Made by a program: the position numbers and the translations under genes. The notes beneath the pieces are model-generated. The model did not search any database, had not been told where the DNA came from, and saw only the letters and a program-made list of their open reading frames with translations. A DNA stretch of 50,972 nucleotides from an uncultured Flavobacteriales bacterium (GTDB taxonomy: Bacteria > Bacteroidota > Bacteroidia > Flavobacteriales_D > CAJJDF01), in NCBI GenBank assembly GCA_938009745.1, contig CALLII010000087.1, forward strand, positions 1-50,972, given 5' to 3'. Shown here one piece after another: positions 8,696-17,604 of this stretch (position 1 is its first letter; every line of letters starts with the position of its first letter).

Positions 8696-10402
8696 TTAAT
8701 TGTTTTTAGGTCGGAAATAAAAGTCAAATCCTCCTTCAGTCTTTAATAACGTCAGTTTTTCTCTTCCTTTCATTTCTTCGCGTAAAGTTACCTTAGTAAC
8801 AAAGTAGGCATCTTTATCTATTTCTCCATCCATCAACCAATTATTAGTAATGGTTGTTAACACGGCAGGATCAAATTGTTTTTTAGTTGATATACCTTGT
8901 TTGTAGTTATTTTTTATTTTCTCAATCCCATCAGAACTATTGCTTGGCTTTAGTTTAGTGTAAAAAAAGTGAGCATAACTTTTAAACCCAATTGTGGTTA
9001 TATAAACATCTTTACCTTCCATAGATTCATGAAACTCGATTGCTGGACCTTGTGAAAACTTTTCGATTTTAGGAACTACAAATATTGAATAACAAAGAAG
9101 AGTAACCCCAGTCGAAATTGCCATATTAAATAGGAAAGGCATTAGTTTTTGTTTGAACAAATACCTTGTAGAGACTAATAAACCAATAATAAATATAAAA
9201 CCAAGTAAAAACTCCCAGCCTTGCCAATTCATTTCTGTATTAAAACTCGCTACTGCAAAATCATCTTTGATATAAGGAGTAATAAGTTCACTATAATTAA
9301 ATAGGAAGGGAACTGCTACTAACAGAATTCCGAAAATAAAACCAATTACCAAAAAGCTGATTTTTATAGCTTTGTGTAATTTAAAATATTGATTTTCTCC
9401 AAGCCTAGGATATAATGCTGTAGCTGCCAAAAATGATAATGGTAAATAGCTAAGTGAGGAGTAATGAACTATTTTAGTTTTTACGATTGTAAACAAAATC
9501 ATGACTACCCAAAATAAAATTTTCATCCATAAAGTAAAGTCAAATGGTACTTCGCTAGCTTTTTTTCTGAAAGCTGGTAAAGCCAATATTGACATTGGGA
9601 AGCAACCAAGTAGTACAACAACAAAATGATAGTAAATAGGTTGTTCATGCCCTGCAACAGGCTCAGTAAGTAGCTCTATTTGATATTGAACAAACTCCAG
9701 AATAAACCAAGGACTGTTGTTAATTGTTTCGTATCCAAACCATAAAAAAGTAACTGCCAGGGAGCTTAAAAAGAATATGATAACACTTAGTATTGGTATT
9801 TTAACTCTTCCTTTTTTGAAAATGATATAGGTCACAAAGCAAATAATAAGAACCAAAAGTCCTACAGGTCCTTTGGTAATAATGGCTAAACCGATAAAAA
9901 TACCCGCAACAAGTGAGTTTAAACTCTTGTTTGTAGCTTTTTGAAGTGTAAGTATTAAAAAGTAAATAGACAAGAAAATAAAGAAGTTGAAAACAGGATC
10001 TATAATTCCGGATTTAAAGTATAAATGAGGTAGGATAGAGGCTAGGTAAACCAAACTCCATATCATTCCAAACTTTTCAGAAACTAGTTTTCTGCCAATA
10101 TAATAAAGTGTAATTAAAGAAATTATTCCAATTAATGCATTTGGAAATCGAGCTGCAAATTCATTGATACCAAATAGTTTCATAGAAATTACTTGTAACC
10201 AAAAGAAGAAGGGAGGTTTTTCCCAAAAAGGCTCATAATTTATTTGAACTCTAAAATAATCTCCTGTTTCGAGCATTTCTCTTGCCGACTCTGCAAAGTT
10301 TATTTCATCCCAATCGAACAAATGTACATTTCCCAAAAAAGGAATAAAAAATAGAATTCCTAATCCAAGTAACCAGAGTATGTTGGTAAGATTTCTACTC
10401 AT
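8696..10402 (-). CDS. ArnT-like GT39 membrane glycosyltransferase
   Basis: The 568-residue protein has about 11-12 hydrophobic helices and the GT39/GT83 first-loop signature FDWDEINFAESAREM (about 28-42, with the catalytic-type Asp/Glu). An EKPPFFFWLQ segment follows, as in ArnT and protein mannosyltransferases. These enzymes transfer a sugar from a polyprenyl-phosphate donor to lipid A or another acceptor on the outer face of the inner membrane. A soluble tail follows the last helix (about 455-568). The gene shares one base with the upstream PAP2 phosphatase gene, and a GT2 that could make the polyprenyl-phosphate sugar precedes that, so donor synthesis and transfer appear linked. Confidence 0.87.
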   Translation of the reverse strand: MSRNLTNILWLLGLGILFFIPFLGNVHLFDWDEINFAESAREMLETGDYFRVQINYEPFWEKPPFFFWLQVISMKLFGINEFAARFPNALIGIISLITLYYIGRKLVSEKFGMIWSLVYLASILPHLYFKSGIIDPVFNFFIFLSIYFLILTLQKATNKSLNSLVAGIFIGLAIITKGPVGLLVLIICFVTYIIFKKGRVKIPILSVIIFFLSSLAVTFLWFGYETINNSPWFILEFVQYQIELLTEPVAGHEQPIYYHFVVVLLGCFPMSILALPAFRKKASEVPFDFTLWMKILFWVVMILFTIVKTKIVHYSSLSYLPLSFLAATALYPRLGENQYFKLHKAIKISFLVIGFIFGILLVAVPFLFNYSELITPYIKDDFAVASFNTEMNWQGWEFLLGFIFIIGLLVSTRYLFKQKLMPFLFNMAISTGVTLLCYSIFVVPKIEKFSQGPAIEFHESMEGKDVYITTIGFKSYAHFFYTKLKPSNSSDGIEKIKNNYKQGISTKKQFDPAVLTTITNNWLMDGEIDKDAYFVTKVTLREEMKGREKLTLLKTEGGFDFYFRPKNN

Positions 10403-11046
10403 TATCTTTTATTTATGATAGGTTTTAACGCCCACTTTCCATAATTGATTTTATCAAAAAAGTAATAAAATATTAATGTAGCAAACGTTCCAATAGTAGC
10501 GCCTGCAAGTATGTCTTCGAAAAAATGTTGGGAAAGATAAACTCTTGAGTAACCTATTATTACTGCAATAATTCCATAAAATAAGCCCATACTTCTTTTT
10601 TTAGATAGAATAGCAATTAGGCAAAATAATGTAAATGCAGCAGTTGTATGTCCTGAAGGAAATGAATTATTGGTAAGTTGGTTCATCCCGAACTCTTCGG
10701 GAATAGTCCTAAATAAGTCGTTATTAAATGTTGGTCTATCTGAGCTTGTAAAAACTAATCGTTTAAGACAAAATGTAATAACAGCAGTTGATGCATATAT
10801 TAAAAGTGCATTAATTGCATATTTAGCTCCTTTAAAAAGTAAAATAATAAATAGTACAGCTAAAGAAAACCACTCAACAATTTTGGTGCTCCAAAAGAAA
10901 AAGGAATCAAAAAAAGGAGAATAATATTGGTTTGCAAGCAATTGTGCTTCTTGCTTTCCTTTAATCGAAAGCAAAGAAATTATTGCTATAGCGAACAAAA
11001 GATAAACAAATAAAAAGGATCGGTTATTTCGAAAAAGACTTTTCAA
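10402..11046 (-). CDS. PAP2-family membrane phosphatase
   Basis: The 214-residue product is an integral membrane PAP2 phosphatase with all three motifs: KRLVFTSSDRP (Lys95 to Arg104-Pro105), PSGH (130-133) and SRVYLSQHFFED (Arg168, nucleophile-type His174, Asp178). Five or six helices are visible. Relatives remove phosphate from undecaprenyl pyrophosphate, phosphatidic acid or lipid A (LpxE-like). It sits between the GT2 and GT39 genes with a 3-base gap and a 1-base overlap. A role in recycling the polyprenyl carrier or in trimming lipid A phosphate therefore fits best. The sequence alone cannot choose between these. Confidence 0.9.
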   Translation of the reverse strand: MKSLFRNNRSFLFVYLLFAIAIISLLSIKGKQEAQLLANQYYSPFFDSFFFWSTKIVEWFSLAVLFIILLFKGAKYAINALLIYASTAVITFCLKRLVFTSSDRPTFNNDLFRTIPEEFGMNQLTNNSFPSGHTTAAFTLFCLIAILSKKRSMGLFYGIIAVIIGYSRVYLSQHFFEDILAGATIGTFATLIFYYFFDKINYGKWALKPIINKR

Positions 11047-11049
11047 AGA

Positions 11050-11790
11050 TTATTTTAAAAGTTTCCAGTTATAAAGTCCAATACGAGTAAAAAAGTGCTT
11101 GAAAGACGTACCTAATACTCCAAAACCATAAGTCATACTTCGCTTGAAATTAATTGAAGAAGCTTCGTCAAAATACTTTGTTGGACAAGTGATTTCAGCA
11201 ATTTCAAACTTTTTGTAAATGATTTGAGAAAGCATTTGATTGTCAAAAACAAAATCATCTGAATTGTCATTGTACTTTATCGACTCTAAAACTTCTTTAG
11301 AAAAAGCTCTGTAACCTGTGTGATATTCAGAAAGTTTTTGACCTACCAATATATTTTGAGTTAATGTTAAAAAACGGTTTGCAATGTATTTATACATTGG
11401 CATTCCACCTTTAAGTGCTCCATTTCCTAGTATTCTTGAACCTAACACAACAGGGTAAACTCCATTTGCAATTAAGTATGAAATAGAGTGAATTAACTTA
11501 GGAGTGTACTGATAATCAGGGTGTAACATTATTACGATATCAGCTCCTAATTCAAGTGCTTTGTTATAACAAGATTTTTGATTTCCTCCGTATCCAGTAT
11601 TTTTTTCGTGAACAATGATATGCTTTATTCCTATTCTTTTACCCAACTCACTTGTGTTGTCGCTAGATTTGTCATCTACAAGAACAACATCATCTACAAT
11701 TTCAAAAGGAATCTCACTATAGGTTTTTTCTAGTGTGTTTTCGGCATTGTAAGCCGGCATCACTACAATAATTTTTTTTCCGTCAATCAT
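11050..11790 (-). CDS. GT2 glycosyltransferase (dolichyl/polyprenyl-phosphate sugar synthase-like)
   Basis: The 246-residue GT-A fold enzyme starts IIVVMPAYNAENTLEKT. It has the VVLVDDKSSDNT nucleotide-binding block (about 35-46) and the variant DXD segment MLHPDYQYTP (about 90-99). It has no long C-terminal membrane helices, like short dolichyl-phosphate mannose synthase homologues. Such enzymes charge a polyprenyl phosphate with a sugar at the cytoplasmic face. It is the first gene of a four-gene leftward unit (GT2, PAP2, GT39, barrel), preceded by its own TAnnTTTG element, and probably supplies the donor used by the downstream GT39. Confidence 0.87.
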   Translation of the reverse strand: MIDGKKIIVVMPAYNAENTLEKTYSEIPFEIVDDVVLVDDKSSDNTSELGKRIGIKHIIVHEKNTGYGGNQKSCYNKALELGADIVIMLHPDYQYTPKLIHSISYLIANGVYPVVLGSRILGNGALKGGMPMYKYIANRFLTLTQNILVGQKLSEYHTGYRAFSKEVLESIKYNDNSDDFVFDNQMLSQIIYKKFEIAEITCPTKYFDEASSINFKRSMTYGFGVLGTSFKHFFTRIGLYNWKLLK

Positions 11791-11809
11791 TATTACTTAT
11801 TGTTTGATG

Positions 11810-11817
11810 CAAATATA
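11810..11817 (-). promoter_or_regulatory. Bacteroidota -7 element (TATATTTG) for GT2 operon
   Basis: On the minus strand an exact TAnnTTTG lies 19 bases before the GT2 ATG at 11790, giving a leader of about 16 nt. It separates this unit from the desaturase genes upstream. Confidence 0.5.
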
Positions 11818-11862
11818 GGGAAAGCACAATAAATAGCTATTATTTAATTGTAGGCTTATGTG

Positions 11863-12855
11863 TTAAACATATAAATCATTATAATGTTTAGGGTTTAATC
11901 CAATCATTTTTTTTGATTCTTCATCCCATAACTTTAGCGAAAGGCATTGCATTATATCCTTCATTTTAAATGTTGTTGTTTTAGGTTTTTGTAGTTCTTC
12001 AAATTCGTTCATAACCTCTGGGAGTCTATAAAAAGGTATTCTTGAGTTTAAATGATGAATATGGTGATAGCCAATATTTGCTGTGAACCATTGCATAATT
12101 CTAGACATTTTAATGAAACTAGATGATTCCAGAGCAGCAGATTCATAAGCCCAGTCTTTTCCACTTTTTAATTTCACTTCAGGAAAATTATGTTGTACAT
12201 AGAACAAATAAGTTCCTATAGCACCAGCTATAAAATTTGGTATAATACTAAAAAGTATCCAAGATTGAAATCCAAATAGTAATAGAATAAAAGCCTGTAA
12301 AGAAAAATGAAAAGCCAAAGCATAAAATGAATCAATATGCTTAATAAAATTTGATTTTAAAGGTTTTAAGCACATTCCAATGATAAATGTAAATACGTAA
12401 CCAGATAAAATGAACAATGGATGTCTAGTCCATAAATATCTTTTCTTCTCTATTTTTGAAGATCTGATAAAACTACTTTTTGTCACTACCGGAAAAGACC
12501 CAATATGTGTTTTATGTAGTTTGGAATTATTTCTGTGATGAAAATCGTGACTACTTTTCCAAACTCGTCTTGGAACAAGAATATACATCCCAAATACTGT
12601 AAACATTACTCTTGCAAATTTAGATTTTGGTAGAATAGCTTCATGTAAATAATCATGATAGATAACAAACATCCTTAACGATAATAATCCGCTTAAAATA
12701 CTGAATAATAAACTGATAATTACATTGTCAAAAGTAATTGTAAGACAAAGGCTTGTTACTAAAAAAATAAAAGTTGATAAGGATAAATACAAGCTTTTTA
12801 CTTTATTTTCTTTAGAGAATTTTCTGGTAGCAAGTGTTAATTTAAATGTTGACAT
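11863..12855 (-). CDS. Membrane fatty acid desaturase (delta-12/DesA-like)
   Basis: The 330-residue protein has three His boxes: HDYLH (67-71), HDFHH (103-107) and HHIHH (264-268), the last within NIGYHHIHHLNSRIPFYRLPE, which is the signature of acyl-lipid delta-12/omega-3 desaturases. Four to six membrane helices surround them. It would insert a cis double bond into a membrane-lipid acyl chain using di-iron and an external electron donor, and no cytochrome b5 or ferredoxin domain is fused. It starts 15 bases after the stop of a second, distinct desaturase, so the two are probably co-expressed and may act in sequence. Confidence 0.88.
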   Translation of the reverse strand: MSTFKLTLATRKFSKENKVKSLYLSLSTFIFLVTSLCLTITFDNVIISLLFSILSGLLSLRMFVIYHDYLHEAILPKSKFARVMFTVFGMYILVPRRVWKSSHDFHHRNNSKLHKTHIGSFPVVTKSSFIRSSKIEKKRYLWTRHPLFILSGYVFTFIIGMCLKPLKSNFIKHIDSFYALAFHFSLQAFILLLFGFQSWILFSIIPNFIAGAIGTYLFYVQHNFPEVKLKSGKDWAYESAALESSSFIKMSRIMQWFTANIGYHHIHHLNSRIPFYRLPEVMNEFEELQKPKTTTFKMKDIMQCLSLKLWDEESKKMIGLNPKHYNDLYV

Positions 12856-12870
12856 GGTTTCGTTTTTAGT

Positions 12871-13953
12871 TTATGAAACTGCATTATTTAGGCTATTGTT
12901 TTTTAATAGCTTAAAGTGCGAAATTACAGCTGATATTAAATACTTTTTTGAGCTATAAGGAAGCTCATATTTTTCACAAACCTCTTTAAGAATAGGCGTT
13001 ATTGCAGGATAATGAATGTGACAAATATGTGGAAATAGATGGTGAATGGCATGATGGTTAAAACCGCCAAAAAGATTATTTACAACAAAACTATTTGTAC
13101 TAAAATCGGAGGTTGTATACACTTGATGGTGCGACCAACTATGAGGTAAAACATTATCTTCATTTGGTTCAGGAAAATGTGAATCTTCACCCACATGAGT
13201 ACTTAACAGAACCAAAGTAATTATTATGCTTCCAAATAAAACAAGCGATATAAAAGCTAGTATAATAGTAGAGATTGGTAGTTCAAGAAATATGCTTGGT
13301 AGCACAATCATTTGAACTACATAGAGTAATTTAAACAACACCATTTTTATTATTTCAGCTCTTGGATAATTTGAATTATCGAACACTCCAATATTTTTTG
13401 AGACAGAATCTTTAAAATCTCTGTAAAAAATCCATCTAAAAATATAAGCAAGATATAAAACCGGCATATAAAAATGCTGAAAAGCATGGTGATCTTTATG
13501 CTCATCCTTAGGGAAAATTTTAACGATATTAGTTTGCTGAATGTCTGAATCGTAATCCATTACATTAGGAAAAGTATGGTGCGCTCCCAAATGTCTGTTT
13601 TTCCAATTGTATGAACTTGTTCCCAATATTTCAAATATTATTAATAACCTTTTATTGTGCTTAGGTTTTTTAAAAATTGCATTGTGAGCAGCATCATGCC
13701 CTATGTTTAATCCTAAGAAAACTCCAAAAGCTCCTAATATTGGATAAATTATAAATAGATAAGTTGGATTATTTCCTACTATATAAATACAAGAATAAAT
13801 AAGGCAGTACAATCCAAATAGCATTGATATTTTAAAATACATAGCTCTATTACCATGTTTTGGAATGGAGTTCTGGGTAAAATATTCATTTACTTTTGAG
13901 CTTAATTCTTTAAAAAAAGAATCTGGTTCGGATGGAAATTTTATTTTTTTCAT
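12871..13953 (-). CDS. Membrane fatty acid desaturase (linoleoyl-CoA/front-end-like)
   Basis: From the ATG at 13953 this is a 360-residue desaturase. The reading frame is open to 13992, but that start would overlap the GNAT gene by 37 bases. The ATG at 13953 follows the GNAT stop by two bases and begins MKKIKFPSE. His boxes are HDAAH (86-90), HLGAHH (121-126) and NHHAIHHLFPH (299-309). The third box replaces the Gln-x-x-His-His typical of front-end enzymes with His-Ala-Ile-His-His. No N-terminal cytochrome b5 domain is present. It resembles bacterial acyl-CoA or linoleoyl-CoA desaturases; regiospecificity cannot be read from sequence. Confidence 0.87.
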   Translation of the reverse strand: MKKIKFPSEPDSFFKELSSKVNEYFTQNSIPKHGNRAMYFKISMLFGLYCLIYSCIYIVGNNPTYLFIIYPILGAFGVFLGLNIGHDAAHNAIFKKPKHNKRLLIIFEILGTSSYNWKNRHLGAHHTFPNVMDYDSDIQQTNIVKIFPKDEHKDHHAFQHFYMPVLYLAYIFRWIFYRDFKDSVSKNIGVFDNSNYPRAEIIKMVLFKLLYVVQMIVLPSIFLELPISTIILAFISLVLFGSIIITLVLLSTHVGEDSHFPEPNEDNVLPHSWSHHQVYTTSDFSTNSFVVNNLFGGFNHHAIHHLFPHICHIHYPAITPILKEVCEKYELPYSSKKYLISAVISHFKLLKNNSLNNAVS

Positions 13954-13955
13954 AG

Positions 13956-14540
13956 TTAATTTTTTGTCTCTGGATTTCTTCTGAAAAACCAAATGGTTAA
14001 ATCTTCATAAGGATGCTCAATTGAAGTATATTCTGTATAACCAGAAATTCTGTATAATGCTCTTACTCTAGGCACTGTAGTTTCTACAAATATTGGAAGT
14101 TTAGCTTCATCAGCTATTCTAAACATTTCGTTTCTTATTTCGTATGCAGCTTCGGTTCCTGATACACTTTGGTCGGATGCTACAAGCCAACCAAGAAATC
14201 CATCTTTGGGCCGTTTATTATCTATTAATTTCTTGTATTTAATTGTTTTAATTCCTGTTTTAATTCCAATTACAAAAACAACAATAAATAGCTTTCTTGC
14301 TATGAGTAAAATTGTATTTTTCCTGTTTTGAAGCTGAAAAAATAGAACAGCTCCATTTTTATTGTTTGTTAAAAAAGCACCTTTTTTAACAATAGCTTCA
14401 GCAATAAATAATTTAAGAAGAGATTCTGTTTTGGAATCATCTCCTTTAGTCATCCAAGTTATCCCTGGTGAGTTTTTGAAAGCACCCTTAAATATTTCAA
14501 GAATTCTTTTTTTCTCTTTTATGTTTGTACACAATTGCAT
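13956..14540 (-). CDS. GNAT-like acetyltransferase (divergent)
   Basis: The 194-residue protein has the length and the C-terminal PIFVETTVPRVRALYRISGYTEY block (about 150-172) of a GNAT-fold N-acetyltransferase. The acetyl-CoA loop region WLVASDQSVSGTEAA (about 119-133) lacks the canonical Q/RxxGxG/A spacing, so activity may differ. It has a basic patch around residues 95-112. It is the first gene of a leftward unit with two desaturases, two bases before the next ATG. A lipid-linked role would fit the context, but that is inference from neighbourhood only. Confidence 0.65.
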   Translation of the reverse strand: MQLCTNIKEKKRILEIFKGAFKNSPGITWMTKGDDSKTESLLKLFIAEAIVKKGAFLTNNKNGAVLFFQLQNRKNTILLIARKLFIVVFVIGIKTGIKTIKYKKLIDNKRPKDGFLGWLVASDQSVSGTEAAYEIRNEMFRIADEAKLPIFVETTVPRVRALYRISGYTEYTSIEHPYEDLTIWFFRRNPETKN

Positions 14541-14881
14541 AATTAATGGTTAAAAATTAAAAAGGAATTAGTCATGTTCATTTGTCTTTGTTATCCAAAA
14601 CTAGATACTGATGACTCAAATTAAAAATGAAAAACTAAATATAACTGACATTATATTTAAGTTAATTTTAATTTAATATATTAATTAAGAGTATTATACA
14701 TTAGTATTTCAGTACAGTAAAATCTAATATTACAACTAAATTTTTAGCTTTAAAACTCAGTTTTAGTAAGAGGAATTTACTAGAATTTAAATGAACAATT
14801 TATTGTTATGTTTTAAGTCTCCTACCTATATTTATGTAGAATCAAAGTGTTATCTTTGTACATTAATCTTAAATAACGAAA
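14541..14881. other. Intergenic region between divergent GNAT and fabI genes
   Basis: These 341 bases are very AT-rich with no credible ORF, repeat or RNA gene. I see a minus-strand TAGTTTTG (14603-14596) that could be the -7 element of the GNAT-desaturase unit, and the fabI element near 14851. Nothing else stands out. Confidence 0.6.
14851..14858 (+). promoter_or_regulatory. Bacteroidota -7 element (TATCTTTG) before fabI
   Basis: An exact TAnnTTTG lies 23 bases before the fabI ATG at 14882, predicting a leader of about 20 nt. It would drive the fabI-DUF5723 operon. Confidence 0.55.
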
Positions 14882-15694
14882 ATGGCTAATAACATATTAA
14901 AAGGAAAAAAAGGAATCATATTTGGTGCGCTAAACTCGCAATCTATTGCCTGGAAAGTGGCTGAACTTGCACATGCAGAAGGAGCTGAATTTGTATTAAC
15001 AAATGCGCCAATCGCAATGAGAATGGGTGAGATTAATGAATTAGCAGAAAAAACTAATTCTCAAATAATTCCTGCTGATGCAACATCTAACGAAGATTTA
15101 GAAAATCTAATTACTAAATCTCAAGAGATATTAGGTGGAAAATTAGATTTCGTTTTACACTCAATTGGTATGTCACCAAACGTAAGAAAAGGAAAGCATT
15201 ACACTGATTTAAATCACGATTGGTATAACAAGACGTTAGATGTTTCGGCAATTTCTTTCCACAAGACTTTACAATTGTGTAAAAAACATGATGCATTAAA
15301 CGATTGGGGATCTGTGTTGGCATTAACTTACATTGCAGCCCAAAGAATTTTCCCTGATTATGGAGATATGGCAGATGCAAAATCATTATTAGAATCTATC
15401 GCAAGAAGTTTTGGGTACCACTATGGTGTTGCTAAAAAAGTAAGAATAAATACTATTTCACAATCGCCAACAGTAACAACTGCAGGTAGTGGAGTAAAAG
15501 GGTTTGATGAGTTTATCAATTACTCTGAGCAAATGAGTCCGTTAGGAAATGCAACTGCAGAAGCTTGTGCTGAATACTGTGTAGCAATGTTCTCTGACTA
15601 TACACGTTATGTGACTATGCAAAATTTATTTCATGACGGAGGTTTCTCTGCAACAGGAGTTACTCAGCAAGTAATTGAGAAATTTGGAAACTAG
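14882..15694 (+). CDS. fabI: Enoyl-[acyl-carrier-protein] reductase FabI
   Basis: The 270-residue protein is a FabI-type short-chain reductase. It starts with GKKGIIFGALNSQSIAWKVA (8-27), where the FabI cofactor-loop SIAW is intact, and has the catalytic pair Tyr160 and Lys167 (YGDMADAK) with the additional conserved Tyr150. It performs the last reduction of each fatty acid elongation cycle, using NADH or NADPH in the cytoplasm. Length is usual for the family (about 260-270). It is the first gene of a rightward unit; the next gene starts six bases after its stop. Two desaturases lie divergently upstream, so the locus groups fatty acid synthesis with modification. Confidence 0.95.
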   Translation: MANNILKGKKGIIFGALNSQSIAWKVAELAHAEGAEFVLTNAPIAMRMGEINELAEKTNSQIIPADATSNEDLENLITKSQEILGGKLDFVLHSIGMSPNVRKGKHYTDLNHDWYNKTLDVSAISFHKTLQLCKKHDALNDWGSVLALTYIAAQRIFPDYGDMADAKSLLESIARSFGYHYGVAKKVRINTISQSPTVTTAGSGVKGFDEFINYSEQMSPLGNATAEACAEYCVAMFSDYTRYVTMQNLFHDGGFSATGVTQQVIEKFGN

Positions 15695-15700
15695 TTAATT

Positions 15701-17206
15701 ATGAAAAATTTATTCCTTTTACTGTCGGTATTATTTATGACTTTTATTTCCTTGTCACAAGGAGAAGGAAGTGTATTTACTTCAACAGGAAGAGGAGTTT
15801 CTACTACATTCGCTACTGATTACCAAGCTCTTGGTATTAATCCTGCCAACTTGGGCTGGGACAAAGAGTTTAAAGGTAAAACCGTAGCCTTTGGATTTTT
15901 AGAAACTGGTTTTTCATTCGATTCAAAAATAATTAATAATCCAACTGTTAGTGAAGTTCGTTCTATACCGCTCAACTTTAGTTTTGATTCCACTAAAAGG
16001 TATAATGATTTTACTGAGTTATCTTCTGATTTGCAAGATGGAGCAAGATTAAATGCAGATTTAAGATTATTTGGAGTAGCTATTACCAGTGAGAGGTTAG
16101 GAGGTTTTGCTTTTAGTGTAACCGAGAGATACTCAATGAATATGAACCTGAGTAAGGATGTTGCCGATATTATGACATTTGGATTCGGGGCTCCATATTT
16201 TGACTCATTGCTAGTGGAATCTAATGGTAATTTTTCTAATGTAGTTAATAACCCTCAAAATTATGATTCTTTACAACAAGATACTTCAGCTCGAATTGTA
16301 GCAGGAAGTTCATCCAACCCCAAGTCTATTCCTGAAATTTTTGAAGGAACAAGTCTTAAAGTATCATGGATACGAGAATTTAACTTTGGTTATGGTGTTG
16401 GAATTGTAAATAAGGAAAAGTTTGGTCTTTATATAGGAGTAGGAGTAAAGTATTTACAAGGAATGGCCTTGTTAGATGTTAGTTCTAACGGGAATAGTCT
16501 TAATGGTTTTTTGAGTTATAGTCCTTCTTTTTCTGATCCTAATAACGTAGGACTTTTTTCAGTAGGAAATACTAGACTGAGGATACCTAAAGCAGCAGGT
16601 AAAGGATTTGGAGTTGATTTGGGAATTAATTTAAAGCTTTTAAAAAGGATTAAAGTTGGTTTTGCAGTTAATGATATTGGAAGTATCACTTGGTCCAAAA
16701 ACACCTATAATGTAACTACCGATTCATCCTTGGCCAATTTCAGAGTAGCAGGGTTTTACAAGGACTCTAATTCTATTTCTGGTAATTCTGGTGGTGCAAC
16801 ATTTGATAGTATTTTAAATAGCTTGGTAGACATCCAACAAGGAAGCTTTGAAAGAAAAGTTAACTTACCAACAACAATGAGACTTGGGGTTGGAATACAA
16901 TTAGGAAAAATACTAGAAATAGGAGGAGAGGTAATAGCTCCACTTAACACAAATCCTGGTAACTTTTCTTCGGCACTTTATTCGTTTGGAGGTGACTTAA
17001 AGTTAGGACCTATAGTGTTTTCAGCTGGTACAGTTTTTCAAAAAAATCGTCAAACAAGAGTTCCTGTAGGAATTCTGTTGGCACCTATGAGTAGAACATG
17101 GGAATTAGGTATTTCTACAAGAGATATACAGAGTTTAATTAAAAGACATGATGTGGATAATCCAATGTTTTCTACTGCATTTGGGTTTTTAAGATTTAGA
17201 ATTTAA
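15701..17206 (+). CDS. DUF5723-type outer-membrane protein
   Basis: The 501-residue product has a signal peptide ending at SLSQG (about residue 20). It continues with the pattern STFATDYQALGINPANLGW (about 34-52), which marks PorV/FadL-like Bacteroidota barrel families annotated DUF5723. Long stretches of amphipathic strands follow, with an aromatic C-terminus (FGFLRFRI) as expected for BAM-dependent insertion. The role is unknown; members often sit beside T9SS components or lipoproteins. It is in one transcription unit with fabI (6-base gap) and the small membrane protein that begins two bases after its stop. A related protein is encoded at 45512-46765. Confidence 0.78.
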   Translation: MKNLFLLLSVLFMTFISLSQGEGSVFTSTGRGVSTTFATDYQALGINPANLGWDKEFKGKTVAFGFLETGFSFDSKIINNPTVSEVRSIPLNFSFDSTKRYNDFTELSSDLQDGARLNADLRLFGVAITSERLGGFAFSVTERYSMNMNLSKDVADIMTFGFGAPYFDSLLVESNGNFSNVVNNPQNYDSLQQDTSARIVAGSSSNPKSIPEIFEGTSLKVSWIREFNFGYGVGIVNKEKFGLYIGVGVKYLQGMALLDVSSNGNSLNGFLSYSPSFSDPNNVGLFSVGNTRLRIPKAAGKGFGVDLGINLKLLKRIKVGFAVNDIGSITWSKNTYNVTTDSSLANFRVAGFYKDSNSISGNSGGATFDSILNSLVDIQQGSFERKVNLPTTMRLGVGIQLGKILEIGGEVIAPLNTNPGNFSSALYSFGGDLKLGPIVFSAGTVFQKNRQTRVPVGILLAPMSRTWELGISTRDIQSLIKRHDVDNPMFSTAFGFLRFRI

Positions 17207-17208
17207 GT

Positions 17209-17604
17209 ATGGGAAAAGATGCAATTGGTTACTTTTTTATAATAATGTTAATATTGATAGCAGCACCATTGGTGTTTTGGATGTTGTCAGTTCTGTACGC
17301 ATGGGTAAAATGGCTTTTTAATGATAAAAAGAAATTAAACGAAAGCTATTCATTTATTAATGAATTTGATAATCCCGTGAGAAATAATCATGAGGTTTGG
17401 TATAAAGTAGGAACTGAATCGGAAATTTGTTTAGACTTAACTGATACTAAATTCAATACTTTGCGTAACCTGATTAAAGAAGTAAAGTCAAGTGGAAATC
17501 ATAAAATTGAAATCAATACCAAGGAACTAGGTAACGGAAGGTATTTCCTTAAATTAACAACAAGCAATCAAACAATTACTAAACAAATTATAATTGATAA
17601 TTAA
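17209..17604 (+). CDS. Small single-helix membrane protein, unknown function
   Basis: I do not recognise this 131-residue protein. It has an N-terminal hydrophobic helix (about 7-33, YFFIIMLILIAAPLVFWML) followed by a basic stop and a soluble domain of about 80 residues with beta strands (KIEINTKELGNGRYFLKLTT), reminiscent of a small beta-sandwich domain. GTTs of the type seen in sorting domains (GRYFLKLTTSNQTITKQIIID) are suggestive, but the protein is too short and membrane-anchored for a T9SS cargo. It lies two bases after the DUF5723 stop, and its own 3' end overlaps the next gene by 11 bases. Confidence 0.6.
   Translation: MGKDAIGYFFIIMLILIAAPLVFWMLSVLYAWVKWLFNDKKKLNESYSFINEFDNPVRNNHEVWYKVGTESEICLDLTDTKFNTLRNLIKEVKSSGNHKIEINTKELGNGRYFLKLTTSNQTITKQIIIDN

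Noticed and set aside
13954-13992. Longer N-terminus of the second desaturase
   Set aside because: Would overlap the GNAT gene by 37 bases; the ATG at 13953 follows the GNAT stop by two bases.
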